Origin: Hormoscilla sp. GUM202
GTDB taxonomy: Bacteria; Cyanobacteriota; Cyanobacteriia; Cyanobacteriales; Desertifilaceae
Direction of reading: 5' to 3'
Assembly (NCBI GenBank): GCA_005518205.2
Contig: RFFC02000007.1
Location: 147,270-211,269, forward strand
DNA: 64,000 bases
Shown: piece after piece, positions 36,545 to 44,971 of the stretch
Layout of the letters: each line of letters begins with the position of its first letter
How positions within the stretch are numbered: position 1 is the stretch's first letter
Position numbers and translations under genes: made by a program
The notes under the pieces: generated by a model
What the model was told of the DNA's origin: nothing
Databases searched by the model: none
The model's input: the letters and a program-made list of their open reading frames with translations, nothing else

Positions 36545-37186
36545 ATGGACATTGAAGCAATACGATCGGGTAAAATCAAGCAGCTAGCGGGGGCTGATTT
36601 AGAAGACGAATATCTTTCGGGAAGTCAGCTAGAACGGGTTAATCTGGCAGGTGCAACCCTAGTGGGGACGGATCTTTCTGGTTGTAACCTGAAAGGGGGG
36701 CGTCTAGATGGTGCTAACATGATTGGGGCCCAGTTGGAATCGGCAGATTTACGAGCAAATCTGCTGGGTGCTAATTTGATGCAAGCGGATTTAACAACTG
36801 CTGATTTGCGGGGTAGTAACCTGCGGGGCGCTAATTTCATGGGGGCAAAACTGACTCAGGCATCTTTAGCAGGTGCGTTTTTGAGTGGTGCGAATTTAAT
36901 GGGCGTTAACTTGCAGGGAGTTGACTTGCGAGGTGCGGAGTTGCGGGGGGCAAATCTCAATAATGCTAACCTCAAAGGTGCGGATTTGAGTTATGCTGAT
37001 TTACAGGGGGCTTCTTTGAGTGAAGCGAATCTAGAGGAAGCTGATTTGCGGGGTGCTAATCTCGCAGGTGCTGCTTTGATGGGGGCAAATCTCCTCTGTG
37101 CTGAGTTAGAAGGCGCTAATTTGACTGGGGTTAATCTCGATCGCGCTTGCGTAATTGGCACAAATGTCACCCCGCTAGCTTCCTAA
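36545..37186 (+). CDS. pentapeptide repeat protein
   Basis: The protein has 213 residues from ATG 36545. Residues about 15-205 are nearly continuous A(D/N)LxG-type pentapeptides (ADLRG, ANLMG, ANLNN, ADLSY), enough for a right-handed beta helix of about nine coils. Such proteins are very abundant in cyanobacteria; some bind DNA gyrase, most have no known role. No signal peptide or extra domain. An in-frame upstream extension overlaps purM and the hairpin and is rejected. Confidence 0.92.
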   Translation: MDIEAIRSGKIKQLAGADLEDEYLSGSQLERVNLAGATLVGTDLSGCNLKGGRLDGANMIGAQLESADLRANLLGANLMQADLTTADLRGSNLRGANFMGAKLTQASLAGAFLSGANLMGVNLQGVDLRGAELRGANLNNANLKGADLSYADLQGASLSEANLEEADLRGANLAGAALMGANLLCAELEGANLTGVNLDRACVIGTNVTPLAS

Positions 37187-37229
37187 GATGATCTCTTAAA
37201 AGGGGGGGATAATAATTCTCTCTCTTCGT

Positions 37230-37291
37230 TGTTAGCCCGCCGGGGGTTCAAACCCCCGGCTAATAGCTAAAGTCAGTTAAAACTGACTAAC
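37230..37291. repeat. GCCCGCCGGGGGTT / AACCCCCGGC hairpin repeat
   Basis: CCGGGGGTTCAAACCCCCGG is a perfect palindrome, followed by CTAATAGCT and AGTCAGTT/AACTGACT. Relatives: 49536-49595, 49965-50020 (inverted), 52440-52498 and 60965-61025. The unit is a GGGGGTT-type hairpin plus TAATAGCT plus a second AAGTGGGTT- or AGTCAGTT-type hairpin. Confidence 0.85.
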
Positions 37292-37389
37292 AAAATTTGG
37301 AGTAAATGCTGCTATAAATGTTCATATGTAATGTATTGAGAACGAAAAAAACTGCAAGGAATATATAATAGCACATATGGGATATTGTT

Positions 37390-37959
37390 ATGATGATCGC
37401 ACTCCCTAAATCTAAAAGCTTGGCAGATTTCTTACAACTGCCGGATATTGACTCATCGCCTGCTTGGGAATTTATAGAAGGAGAAATCTGTCAAAAACCT
37501 ATGCCTGGTGGAAAACACAGTCGCCTGCAAGTACGCTTGGCAAGTGCTATTAATATAGCTGTCCAAAGCTATGAGGCATTTTCCGAACTGCGCTGTACCT
37601 TTGGGGGAAGATCGATCGTGCCAGATCTAGCAGTGCTTGCTAGCATCCGCATCCCGATCGACGAAAATGGAGAAATCATCAGTACGGGAATTGATTTTGC
37701 GCCCAATTGGGTAATAGAAATTCTTTCTCCAGACCAGAGTCACACCCGAGTCACCCGCAAGATCTTGCATTGCTTGCGTCATGGATGCGAGATTGGTTGG
37801 CTAATTGACCCCATCGATCGAGTGGTGCTAGTCTATCGGGGCGATCGGCTGCCCTCCGAGTTCACCGGCGATATGCTACTGCCTTGTCTGGAGGAAATCA
37901 GCTTAGACTTGACCGTAGACCAGATGTTCGGTTGGCTGAAAGTAGCCCGAAATCCCTGA
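37390..37959 (+). CDS. Uma2 family (DUF820) nuclease-fold protein
   Basis: The protein has 189 residues with a PD-(D/E)XK-like fold. WEFIEGEICQKPMPGGKHSRLQ, SIVPDLAVL and NWVIEILSPDQS carry the family's acidic residues, though the last strand reads EILSPDQS. LRHGCEIGWLIDPIDRVVLVY is the family C-terminal motif. These genes are numerous in cyanobacteria; the biochemical role is unclear despite the endonuclease label. ATG 37390 or 37393 can start it. Confidence 0.88.
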   Translation: MMIALPKSKSLADFLQLPDIDSSPAWEFIEGEICQKPMPGGKHSRLQVRLASAINIAVQSYEAFSELRCTFGGRSIVPDLAVLASIRIPIDENGEIISTGIDFAPNWVIEILSPDQSHTRVTRKILHCLRHGCEIGWLIDPIDRVVLVYRGDRLPSEFTGDMLLPCLEEISLDLTVDQMFGWLKVARNP

Positions 37960-38002
37960 GGGGACTTCGGGCAATGTCTTAGATATCAAGGGTTTGGGGC
38001 TA

Positions 38003-38074
38003 TGGGTGACCAGGGATTCGAACCCTGAGCCAATGGATTAAGAGTCCAGTGCTCTACCGTTGAGCTAGTCACCC
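38003..38074 (-). tRNA. tRNA-Lys (CTT)
   Basis: A 72-base cloverleaf on the minus strand. The acceptor stem GGGTGAC/GTCACCC is perfect; D-arm GCTC..GAGC; anticodon loop CTCTTAA gives anticodon CTT (codon AAG); T-arm CAGGG TTCGAAT CCCTG. The anticodon stem has one C-T mismatch at its outer pair. CCA is not encoded. The IS630 copy B begins 33 bases away. Confidence 0.95.
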
Positions 38075-38106
38075 ACTAAAGTTATTGTAGCTTACTTAAA
38101 ACAGTA

Positions 38107-39289
38107 TAAGTAGTTGGACAAAATTAATTGCACAAAATCGAGAAAACTTGTTATACTAGATATAGCTACTCGTACATGTAGCAGATTTTTGTCAAACTAA
38201 CGGGGAGTCGGTTTTCATGCTCATCCCCGGCCAGATATATTTGACATAATATGACGATAAATTAGGAGAAATTAAGAAGGATTTTAATGCGCGAAATAAA
38301 TGAGCTTTCTGCAAAATTGCTCTTACGAATTTATCATCAAAGTCGCCATCATCAAGTTCGTCAAAGAGCACATTGTTTACTTTTGCGAGATCGAGAACAT
38401 AAAAAAGTTAAAGAACTTATGGAAATCTTTGATGTTAGTTATAGAACTATCTACAATTGGATTAAAAATTGGGATTCCGAGGGAATGGTCGGACTATATA
38501 ATAAGTCTGGAAGAGGTCGTAAGCAAACCTTTAGTCTCGAACAAAAAGAAAAAATTAAAGCCTGGACTGAAGAAGAACCGAGGCAATTAAAAAAAGTGGT
38601 GGCTAAAATCAAAGAAGAATGGGGAATTGAAACAAGTGTTAAAACTGTTCAGAGAATATTGAAAACAATGAATATGAGTTGGCATCGGATGCGTAAAGGG
38701 GTAGCTGTCAGCCCCCCAGCTCAAGAGTATGAGGAAAAAAAAGCACAACTTGAACAACTGAAACTGTTAGACAATTTGGGGGAAATTAATTTGTATTATT
38801 TAGATGAAAGTGGGTTTTATTTAATCCCTTGTGTCCCTTATGGATGGCAAAATATTGGGGAATATATAGAAGTACCTAGTCGGAGTAGCCGCAGATTAAA
38901 TGTATTAGGAATAATGAATCGCCACAATCATTTAGAAGCGTATGTATCTACTCAAAATATTAATTCAGATGTAGTCATAGCTTGTATCGATGCATTTTTT
39001 CCCACGAGAATGGAAAAGCAAACAGTAATTGTAGTAGACCAAGCATCTGTCCATACTAGTGATGCTATTCAAGATAAGATTGAAGAATGGAAAGAACGCA
39101 ATATTACTATATTCCATCTCCCCACTTATTCACCTCATTTGAATTTGATTGAAATCTTGTGGCGGTTTATTAAATACGAATGGATTGAAATCGATGCTTA
39201 TTCTTGCTGGAAAAACTTAGTTGATTCCGTTGAAACAATCATAAAAAATTTTGGAGAAAAATATGTAATTAATTTTGTCTGACTACTTA
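38107..39289 (+). mobile_element. IS630-type insertion sequence, copy B (complete)
   Basis: 1183 bp, with TAAGTAGTTGGACAAAATTA at the left and the mirror ending TGTCTGACTACTTA at the right, and TA on both edges. It is in opposite orientation to copy A at 1-1183, with 36.9 kb between them. Recombination between the two could invert the intervening segment. Confidence 0.92.
38287..39282 (+). CDS. IS630 family transposase
   Basis: Intact 331-residue transposase, the same as the protein at 8-1003 except for two adjacent residues (HHQV here, HDRV there). HTH region and DDE motifs (YLDESGF, VVVDQASVHTSD, HLNLIEILWRF) are all present. The start ATG 38287 follows GGAGAAATTAAGAAGG. The last codons overlap the right inverted repeat. 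Confidence 0.93.
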   Translation: MREINELSAKLLLRIYHQSRHHQVRQRAHCLLLRDREHKKVKELMEIFDVSYRTIYNWIKNWDSEGMVGLYNKSGRGRKQTFSLEQKEKIKAWTEEEPRQLKKVVAKIKEEWGIETSVKTVQRILKTMNMSWHRMRKGVAVSPPAQEYEEKKAQLEQLKLLDNLGEINLYYLDESGFYLIPCVPYGWQNIGEYIEVPSRSSRRLNVLGIMNRHNHLEAYVSTQNINSDVVIACIDAFFPTRMEKQTVIVVDQASVHTSDAIQDKIEEWKERNITIFHLPTYSPHLNLIEILWRFIKYEWIEIDAYSCWKNLVDSVETIIKNFGEKYVINFV

Positions 39290-39577
39290 ACCACATCTTG
39301 CCAGGTTGGGAGTGAAAAATTTTTCCCTCTGGTCGCCAGTAGTGCTACCGGTAGGATACGATCGCCCGGTCCGAAAGGCGCAAGTGCTTCGTCCCTATTG
39401 TCAAAATTTGGAGAAATAGCTGCTTATATCCGGTTCACAAGAGTCCAGTGTAGAGGAGACAGTCCACCTGAACGCTACCGGTAGTAGACAACCTGTCAAT
39501 TGGCCTCAGTCACTGGTCACTGGTCACAGAAGAGCGCCCGATCGCTTATGGCAAAATAAATAAAGCTACTACTAAAG

Positions 39578-41144
39578 GTGAATATCATGCTGGTGCCGGG
39601 AATAACACTGCGGAATCACTATTACATCATCAAAAAGCTGGGAAGCGGGGGATTTGGGGACACCTACCTGGCTGAAGACCGAGATTTACCTGGAAATCCT
39701 CAGTGTGTGGTCAAACACCTGAAGCCGAAATCCTCCCAATCCAAAAGTTTTGTCAGTTGCTAGACACCTTTTCGACTCGGAAGCACAGGTTCTGTACAAG
39801 TTAGGCAATGACAGCTACCAAATTCCCCGACTTTTCGCCCACTTTGAAGAAAATGGGGAATTTTATCTCGTCCAGGAATTCGTTGATGGGCAGGATCTCA
39901 GCAAAGAACTCACCCCAGGTAAACGGTCGAGTAAGAAGGAAGTGGTTAAACTGTTGCAGGACATCCTGGAAGTTTTGAAGGTTGTCCATGAGAACAATGT
40001 CATCCACCGAGATATCAAGCCCCAAAATCTAATGCGTCGCCAGAAAGATGGCAAGATTGTACTGATTGACTTTGGGGCGGTTAAGGAAATTACCACCTTA
40101 ATGCCTAATCATCAGGGGCAAACGGTAGTATCGGTTGCTGTTGGCACTCCTGGCTATATGCCGGGTGAACAAGCATCGGGTGTGCCCAAATATTGCAGCG
40201 ATGTCTATGCTGTGGGAATGATTGGTATTCAAGCCCTTATAGGCGTAACGCCTGACAGATTACAAAAAGATCCTAACACGTTGGAAGTCATTTGGCGCGA
40301 TCGGGCACGGGTTAATCCCAAGCTAGCAGATATTTTAGACAACATGGTGCGCTATACTTTTAGCCAGCGTTACCGGGATGCAGCAGAGGCGTTAGAGGCG
40401 TGGCAATCTCTTATCTCCACTATTACATTACCAACTTCACCGTCTTCTGCCATATCCACTCAAGTAGTCTCGCCAAACAATCCTAAATCTCCAAACAATC
40501 CTAAATCTCCACCGTGGAAGGTTTTGATCGGATCGGGAATTGGATTGTCAATAGCAGCAGTTGTCATTTTTATTATACTTAGTCTAGCAGAACCACCACA
40601 CACAGAACTGCCACAAACAGAACCGCCACAAACAGAACCGCCACAAACAGAACCGCAACCAATATCATCTGATGATATCAAAAAAGGAAATAATTTGTAT
40701 GAGGAAGGCAAGAAGCTATTAAAATCGTATAAATACGAAGAAGCAATTGCCGCTTTTGATCGAGCAATTGAAATTAACGAAGAACTATTCGAGGCGTGGC
40801 ATAACAGAGGAGACGCACTGAGAAAATTGGGACAATATGAAGAAGCAATTGCCTCCTACGATAGAGCAATTAAAATTAATCCAGAATCTTTTTGGGGTTG
40901 GAATAACAGAGGTGTTGCGTTCAGGGAGTCGCAACGGCACGAAGAAGCGATATTCTCCTATGATAAAGCCATTGAAATCAACCGTTACTTCTATGATTCT
41001 TGGTTTAATAAGGGCTTTTCGCTGTATCACTTGAATCGATGTCAAGAAGCGGCGGATGCCTTTGAGAAAGCTTTACAAATCAAGGCTGATGCTGCGGAAG
41101 CGGCGGCATGGCGAAAAAAGGCGCAAGATGAATGTACAGAATAA
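39578..41144 (+). pseudogene. Ser/Thr protein kinase with TPR repeats, frameshifted
   Basis: Two overlapping frames make one protein of about 520 residues. Frame one (39578-39763) carries the Gly loop GSGGFGDTY and the ATP-binding Lys in VVKHLKP. The frame then shifts near 39745-39755, and 39750-41144 continues VARHLFDSEAQVLYKLG, HRDIKPQNLM, IDFGAVKE, GTPGYMPGEQ, a membrane helix (SIAAVVIFIILSLA), a PPQTE proline-rich linker and three to four TPRs (EEAIAAFDRAIEINEELFEAW type). This is the usual cyanobacterial membrane-bound Hanks kinase layout. One extra base would explain the break; the rest is well preserved, so either a recent mutation or a sequencing error. The linker has fivefold CCACAAACAGAACCG repeats. 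Confidence 0.85.
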
Positions 41145-41182
41145 AGTTAGCTTTCCTTGGCGCTGTTTACATAACAGTTGTC

Positions 41183-41212
41183 GCGATCATACATGTTGTC
41201 ATGTATGATCGC
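41183..41212. repeat. perfect 13-bp palindrome
   Basis: GCGATCATACATG and CATGTATGATCGC around TTGT, 39 bases after the kinase stop. It could be a terminator or an operator. It is not repeated elsewhere that I can see. Confidence 0.6.
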
Positions 41213-41327
41213 ATCAAATTTAATTCCCTCGAAAATTTAATAAGTGAAAGCTGCTTTGGATAGCAATATTTGCATCTATATCAAAAGCTGATATAATGGT
41301 TGCAGAGAGATATCAAAGAGGTGAGAT

Positions 41328-41903
41328 ATGACAAACACGCAAACAAGCACCGGCTTAGGCGGGACAGTATCCGTGGCTATCGCCTCATTGCCAGACTCCC
41401 CAGAACCGAGTAAACATAAACCCGGAATTAAGGAATTGCTAGCCCAGTTGCAAGACGCGATCGCATCGGAGTCGAACCTAGACGAAGATGATAAAGAGAA
41501 CGCACTGAAACAGTTGAATAACCTGGCAAAAGCTGTAAAAAAACCGGGGGACGGCGGCGTAGCAAATTCAACCCTCGAACGAACTGAAATAGAATCCCTA
41601 GAAAAGTTGTACAGCTTCAAGGAACCCCAAGCAGTCTATGATTTTCTGGAGTCAAATCCATTTCTGGTTCCCCTATTGCAAGAAGCCCACGGAGAGATTC
41701 GCAAACATTTTCCCAACTCACGGCTGTTTCTGCAATATATCACCGATCCGGAAATTTATAACCCGCAGCTAGCAGTCTTTCTTACCAGACCGGAAAATCT
41801 TGATGTGGAAGAAAGGATCGATCTGCTGGAACGCCTTGGGGATGATTGGTGGCTCGATGCCAAACCCCGATCGCAAAGAAAAATGATTATCTGTTTTGAG
41901 TAG
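41328..41903 (+). CDS. unknown protein, first copy of tandem duplication
   Basis: The protein has 191 residues. An N-terminal helical module (KPGIKELLAQLQDAIASES, DKENALKQLNNLAKAV) resembles a linker seen in several cyanobacterial proteins. The C-terminal domain (EPQAVYDFLESNPFLVPLLQ, EAHGEIRKHFPNSRLFLQ, DPEIYNPQLAVFLTRPENLDVEERIDLLERL, DDWWLDA) is found in cyanobacterial genes next to HEPN-like genes. Function not known; an antitoxin or nucleotide-transferase-like partner role is a guess. Start ATG 41328 with GAGGTGAGAT. Its paralogue at 41989 is about 85% identical. Confidence 0.65.
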   Translation: MTNTQTSTGLGGTVSVAIASLPDSPEPSKHKPGIKELLAQLQDAIASESNLDEDDKENALKQLNNLAKAVKKPGDGGVANSTLERTEIESLEKLYSFKEPQAVYDFLESNPFLVPLLQEAHGEIRKHFPNSRLFLQYITDPEIYNPQLAVFLTRPENLDVEERIDLLERLGDDWWLDAKPRSQRKMIICFE

Positions 41904-41906
41904 AAA

Positions 41907-41957
41907 ATGAGTTTTGATTGGTCGCAATATTTGTATCTAGCACGGGAACTGATATAA
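41907..41957 (+). pseudogene. 5' remnant of HEPN-like gene
   Basis: Sixteen codons (MSFDWSQYLYLARELI) then TAA. They match the start of the full HEPN-like gene at 42583 (MSFDWSQYLHLAQEL). The remnant was cut off by the duplication junction CTGATATAATGG, which starts the next leader. Confidence 0.8.
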
Positions 41958-41988
41958 TGGTGACAAAGAGATATCAAAGAGGTGAGAT

Positions 41989-42579
41989 ATGACAAACACG
42001 CAAACAAGCACTGGCTTAGGCGGGACAGGATCGGTGGCGATCGCCTCATTGCCAGACTCCCCAGAACCGAGTAAACATAAACCCGGAATCAAGGAATTGC
42101 TGGCCCAGTTGCAAGACGCGATCGCATCGGAGTCGAACCTAGACGAAGAGGATAAAGAGAACGCACTCTCGCAGTTGAATAACCTGGCAAAAGCTGTAAA
42201 CAATCCGGGGTACGGCGGCCAAAAAAGCCTCGGCGTAGCAAATTCAACCCTCGCTCCAACTGAAATAGAATCTATAGAAAAGTTGTACAGCTTCAAGGAA
42301 CCCCAAGCAGTCTATGATTTTCTGGAGTCAAATCCATTTCTTGTTCCCCTCTTGCAAGAAGCCCACGGAGAGATTCGCAAACATTTTCCCAATTCACGGC
42401 TGTTTCTGAAATACGTCACAGATCCGGAAATTTATAACCCGGAACTAGCAATCTATATTACCAGACCGGAAAATATGGACGTGGAAGAGAGGATCGATCT
42501 CCTGGAACGCCTTGATGATGATTGGTGGCTCGATGCTGAACCCCGATCGCAAGGAAAAATGTTTATCAATTTTGGATAG
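41989..42579 (+). CDS. unknown protein, second copy of tandem duplication
   Basis: Paralogue of the protein at 41328-41903, 196 residues, with the same two-part layout. Differences: a five-residue stretch QKSLG in the linker and several substitutions in the C-terminal domain (LKYVTDPEIYNPELAIYITRPENMDVEE). The leader and Shine-Dalgarno (AAGAGGTGAGAT) are the same in both copies. It ends three bases before the HEPN-like gene, so the two are very likely co-translated. Confidence 0.65.
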   Translation: MTNTQTSTGLGGTGSVAIASLPDSPEPSKHKPGIKELLAQLQDAIASESNLDEEDKENALSQLNNLAKAVNNPGYGGQKSLGVANSTLAPTEIESIEKLYSFKEPQAVYDFLESNPFLVPLLQEAHGEIRKHFPNSRLFLKYVTDPEIYNPELAIYITRPENMDVEERIDLLERLDDDWWLDAEPRSQGKMFINFG

Positions 42580-42582
42580 AAA

Positions 42583-42945
42583 ATGAGTTTTGATTGGTCG
42601 CAATATTTGCATCTAGCGCAAGAACTTGCAGAAGAAACTACAGATGAAGCCAAAATGCGATCGGCTATTAGTCGCGCCTATTATGCTGCTTTCATCAAGG
42701 CCCGAAATTATTTGCAAGAACGGGAAGGTTTGACAATTCCCACCCAAAACAGCCACCAGTATGTTATCAACCAATTTAAGGATAGCGAAGAAAAAGTGCG
42801 TGAAAAGATAGGTAACAGGTTGAAACGCCTGCGGGATCATCGTAATCAAGCTGATTATGATAATACATTTCCAGACTTAGCTGATAGGACTCGGGAGTCG
42901 TTAACCTTGGGTAGGCGGATTATTTCTGGATTGGGTAATCTCTGA
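42583..42945 (+). CDS. HEPN-like domain protein
   Basis: The protein has 120 residues, all helical. SAISRAYYAAFIKARNYL and LKRLRDHRNQADYD are typical of HEPN-domain proteins, in which a basic residue plus polar residues in the last helix form an RNase site in active toxins. The canonical R-x4-6-H is not clean here (RLRDHRNQADYD), so nuclease activity is uncertain. It follows the 196-residue gene by three bases. A toxin-antitoxin or signalling cassette is plausible by analogy with MNT/HEPN pairs, but no nucleotidyltransferase motif was seen in the partner. Confidence 0.65.
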   Translation: MSFDWSQYLHLAQELAEETTDEAKMRSAISRAYYAAFIKARNYLQEREGLTIPTQNSHQYVINQFKDSEEKVREKIGNRLKRLRDHRNQADYDNTFPDLADRTRESLTLGRRIISGLGNL

Positions 42946-42953
42946 TATTGTTA

Positions 42954-42987
42954 AGAAACCAGGTTTTGCCGGAATTACCTGGTTTCC
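42954..42987. terminator. AAACCAGG-family hairpin after HEPN-like gene
   Basis: AGAAACCAGGTTTT and the mirror TTACCTGGTTTCC. It starts nine bases after the HEPN stop. Variant of the AAACCCGGTTT family with a compensatory change (CCAGG/CCTGG) that keeps the stem. Confidence 0.65.
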
Positions 42988-43037
42988 GATCTACTGGTGA
43001 ATAGGCCCGCAGCTTAAATCTCAATCTCCATTTCATG

Positions 43038-43328
43038 TTATCCTCTATGGTATTCGATCTCCTTGATTCTATCTTTGTCTTTGAGTAGACTTTCCAGCAT
43101 CCAAGCTTCTCCCATCCACTCGTCAAAATCTAATGTATGCTGAAACTCATTATTGTTGAAGCGACGCCGAAAATCCTCTGTAGATAACTCATACTTAGCT
43201 TCAAATTCTTGCAGGAGATCGGACGTGCGCCGGATACCTGCTTCCGTAGATTGCAGTGCAGCGGCGATCGCCCCTTCGATGAGGGTCCGTAAGTTAGGAT
43301 GCTTGGAGATTAGCTTAACTTCTTCCAT
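43038..43328 (-). CDS. small antitoxin-like protein of unknown family
   Basis: The protein has 96 residues, acidic and helical: AAALQSTEAGIRRTSDLLQEFEAKYELSTEDF, LDFDEWMGEAWMLESLL (in parts). Similar small proteins elsewhere precede DUF6516-type toxin genes, but none follows here, so it would be an orphan; family recall is weak. Its first 16 residues (MEEVKLISKHPNLRTL) and leader duplicate those of the DUF433 gene at 43690-44010. Confidence 0.55.
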   Translation of the reverse strand: MEEVKLISKHPNLRTLIEGAIAAALQSTEAGIRRTSDLLQEFEAKYELSTEDFRRRFNNNEFQHTLDFDEWMGEAWMLESLLKDKDRIKEIEYHRG

Positions 43329-43352
43329 GTTATACTCTCTGGTAAATACGAT

Positions 43353-43709
43353 CTATGGTAATGGGCGCTGACGTACTATATTTCTATCCAAAACTGTAAA
43401 CATGCGCTCGAAAGATATGCTTTCTTCCATTATCATGTACAGTAAGTGTTCAGCAGGTTCATCTGGTGTGTTCGACTGATATCGAAAGTATAAAACACCA
43501 ACGGGAGAGGGCATCCTCAGTCGGTAAATTAATTCACCGTAGTCTCGATCGAAAGTGAGGATAAAGCACCCTTCACGGACAGCGCGTTCCAAAACTTCTG
43601 CATCTTCTACTCCCGGTGAATCTTCCTGCACGGATACGACATCTATCCCTCTATCGCGCAAAAGCCTTACACTCGGTAGAGGAAAATTTTCATTCGCCAG
43701 AAACTTCAT
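43353..43709 (-). CDS. DUF5615 PIN-like protein, probable toxin (second pair)
   Basis: The protein has 118 residues from ATG 43709, chosen for AAAGGAGGATA directly upstream. MKFLANENFPLPSVRLLRDRG and FILTFDRDYGELIY carry the PIN-like acidic residues. The start lies 20 bases inside the upstream DUF433 gene. Distant from the copy at 15756 (different sequence, same family). Confidence 0.85.
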   Translation of the reverse strand: MKFLANENFPLPSVRLLRDRGIDVVSVQEDSPGVEDAEVLERAVREGCFILTFDRDYGELIYRLRMPSPVGVLYFRYQSNTPDEPAEHLLYMIMEESISFERMFTVLDRNIVRQRPLP

Positions 43710-44010
43710 TATCCTCCTTTGGTGAGATAGCATAAAATGACAGATCGCGCATACAGTCAGCCGCAAACGCAAATACAGCCCGTAAACCTTCAGATGTCAA
43801 TCCTGGATAGCTTTCCAGCACTTGTGTTTCTGTCCATCCAGCAGCAAACAGCCCCAGGAGGAACTCCACTGATAGCCGAGTTCCTTTCACGACGGGCTTG
43901 CCTACCAGAATGTTAGAGTTAGAATGAATGTATTCTTGCCAGTCCATTTTCCAATCTGCCCCCAGGGTCCGTAAGTTAGGATGCTTAGAGTAAGGCTTAA
44001 CTTCTTCCAT
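43690..44010 (-). CDS. DUF433 protein, probable antitoxin, with added N-terminus
   Basis: The frame is 106 residues from ATG 44010, but the family begins at MDWQEYIHSNSNILVGKPVVKGTRLSVEFLL (from ATG 43947; motif GKPVVKGTRLSVEF). The first 21 residues (MEEVKPYSKHPNLRTL) are shared with the protein at 43038-43328 and belong to a duplicated leader that carries AGAGGATAAC just before ATG 44010. Either start could work; the leader start has the better Shine-Dalgarno. It overlaps the DUF5615 gene. Confidence 0.8.
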   Translation of the reverse strand: MEEVKPYSKHPNLRTLGADWKMDWQEYIHSNSNILVGKPVVKGTRLSVEFLLGLFAAGWTETQVLESYPGLTSEGLRAVFAFAADCMRDLSFYAISPKEDNEVSGE

Positions 44011-44064
44011 GTTATCCTCTCTGGTAAATATGAGATTTACTGTCGATTATATCAGGTGCGAATG

Positions 44065-44135
44065 ATAACCGATCAGCCCGCGCAGGCGGGCTTAGTTCAT
44101 GTAGCCCGACCCTTTAGGGTTGGGGCGGCGGCGGT
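44065..44135. repeat. GCCCGCGCAGGCGGGC and GTAGCCCGACCC repeats
   Basis: AGCCCGCGCAGGCGGGCTT is a near-perfect palindrome; GTAGCCCGACCCTTTAGGG follows. The same pair of elements recurs in inverted order at 49838-49895, and parts recur at 2925 and 59122. The second element overlaps the end of the CPBP protease gene. Confidence 0.75.
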
Positions 44136-44971
44136 CTGTGGGTGGCATTGTATCGCCTAGATATCATCCTCAGAAAAACAGCGATCGCGCCCAAAGAGAT
44201 CAACCCCACAAACCCAGCCAAAGGATTACCATCAATACCAGTTACCCAGGTAGGGACTTGTGGAGAATAGGCCAGCAACTGACCGACATTAACGATATAA
44301 TAGCCCCAAACTAACCCCCCGTGGAGACCGATCGGGAAACCGAGGCGTCCGCGAGTAGAACGTTTAGCCCAAACCAAATTCAACCCCAGCAGCAGCAAAC
44401 CCGGAAACTGGGCCGCTGTCCGGATCATTTCCAGAAGAGGTTTAATAAAGTGCAGCAGGGCAAATAAAAAAGCGTCAAGCCAGAGTGACGCCTCGATCGT
44501 ATAATCTCTCTGTAACTCATCCAGCAGCCAGCCTCGGAAGCACAACTCTTCTGCAAAGCCCACTGCCAAAGCCACCAGTAACCCTTCGGGAATTATTACT
44601 GGCCGGAATGCACCGGGTAGCCGCCAGTCAAGCCAACCCAGAAGTTCCTGGACAGTCAACATAGACAGGATGCTAACCAGGCCCAGGCCGAGTCCTGCTA
44701 GCAGTTCTAAACCATTCTGTCTAGTTAATTTCAGACCATAGCCCTGCAATACTCGGGGTTGTCCGTAAACCCTCTTACCCCACAGCCTGACTAGAAAGAT
44801 AAATTCCCCGTACAGCAGGGCCATCGTGATGATGCTGACCGCATTGCGATCGCCCACCCACAAATAGATTGGTGCTGCCAGGGGAACCCAAAGCAACAAT
44901 AAAATCAATAGGAAGATAGCCATCCGGACTGGGGCCGGATAGCCAGCTAAATGGCTAGTCCTCTGGTTCAA
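44114..44971 (-). CDS. CPBP family intramembrane glutamic protease
   Basis: The protein has 285 residues with about eight membrane helices. The CPBP/Abi motifs are present: EELCFRGWLLDEL (EExxxR), FLFALLHF with His, and PIGLHGGLVWG with His. Family members are membrane proteases for CAAX-like or peptide substrates. The C-terminus (RPPPPQP) is encoded by repeat sequence. The start overlaps the end of clpS by 17 bases, so the two are probably translated from one mRNA. Confidence 0.88.
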   Translation of the reverse strand: MNQRTSHLAGYPAPVRMAIFLLILLLLWVPLAAPIYLWVGDRNAVSIITMALLYGEFIFLVRLWGKRVYGQPRVLQGYGLKLTRQNGLELLAGLGLGLVSILSMLTVQELLGWLDWRLPGAFRPVIIPEGLLVALAVGFAEELCFRGWLLDELQRDYTIEASLWLDAFLFALLHFIKPLLEMIRTAAQFPGLLLLGLNLVWAKRSTRGRLGFPIGLHGGLVWGYYIVNVGQLLAYSPQVPTWVTGIDGNPLAGFVGLISLGAIAVFLRMISRRYNATHRPPPPQP

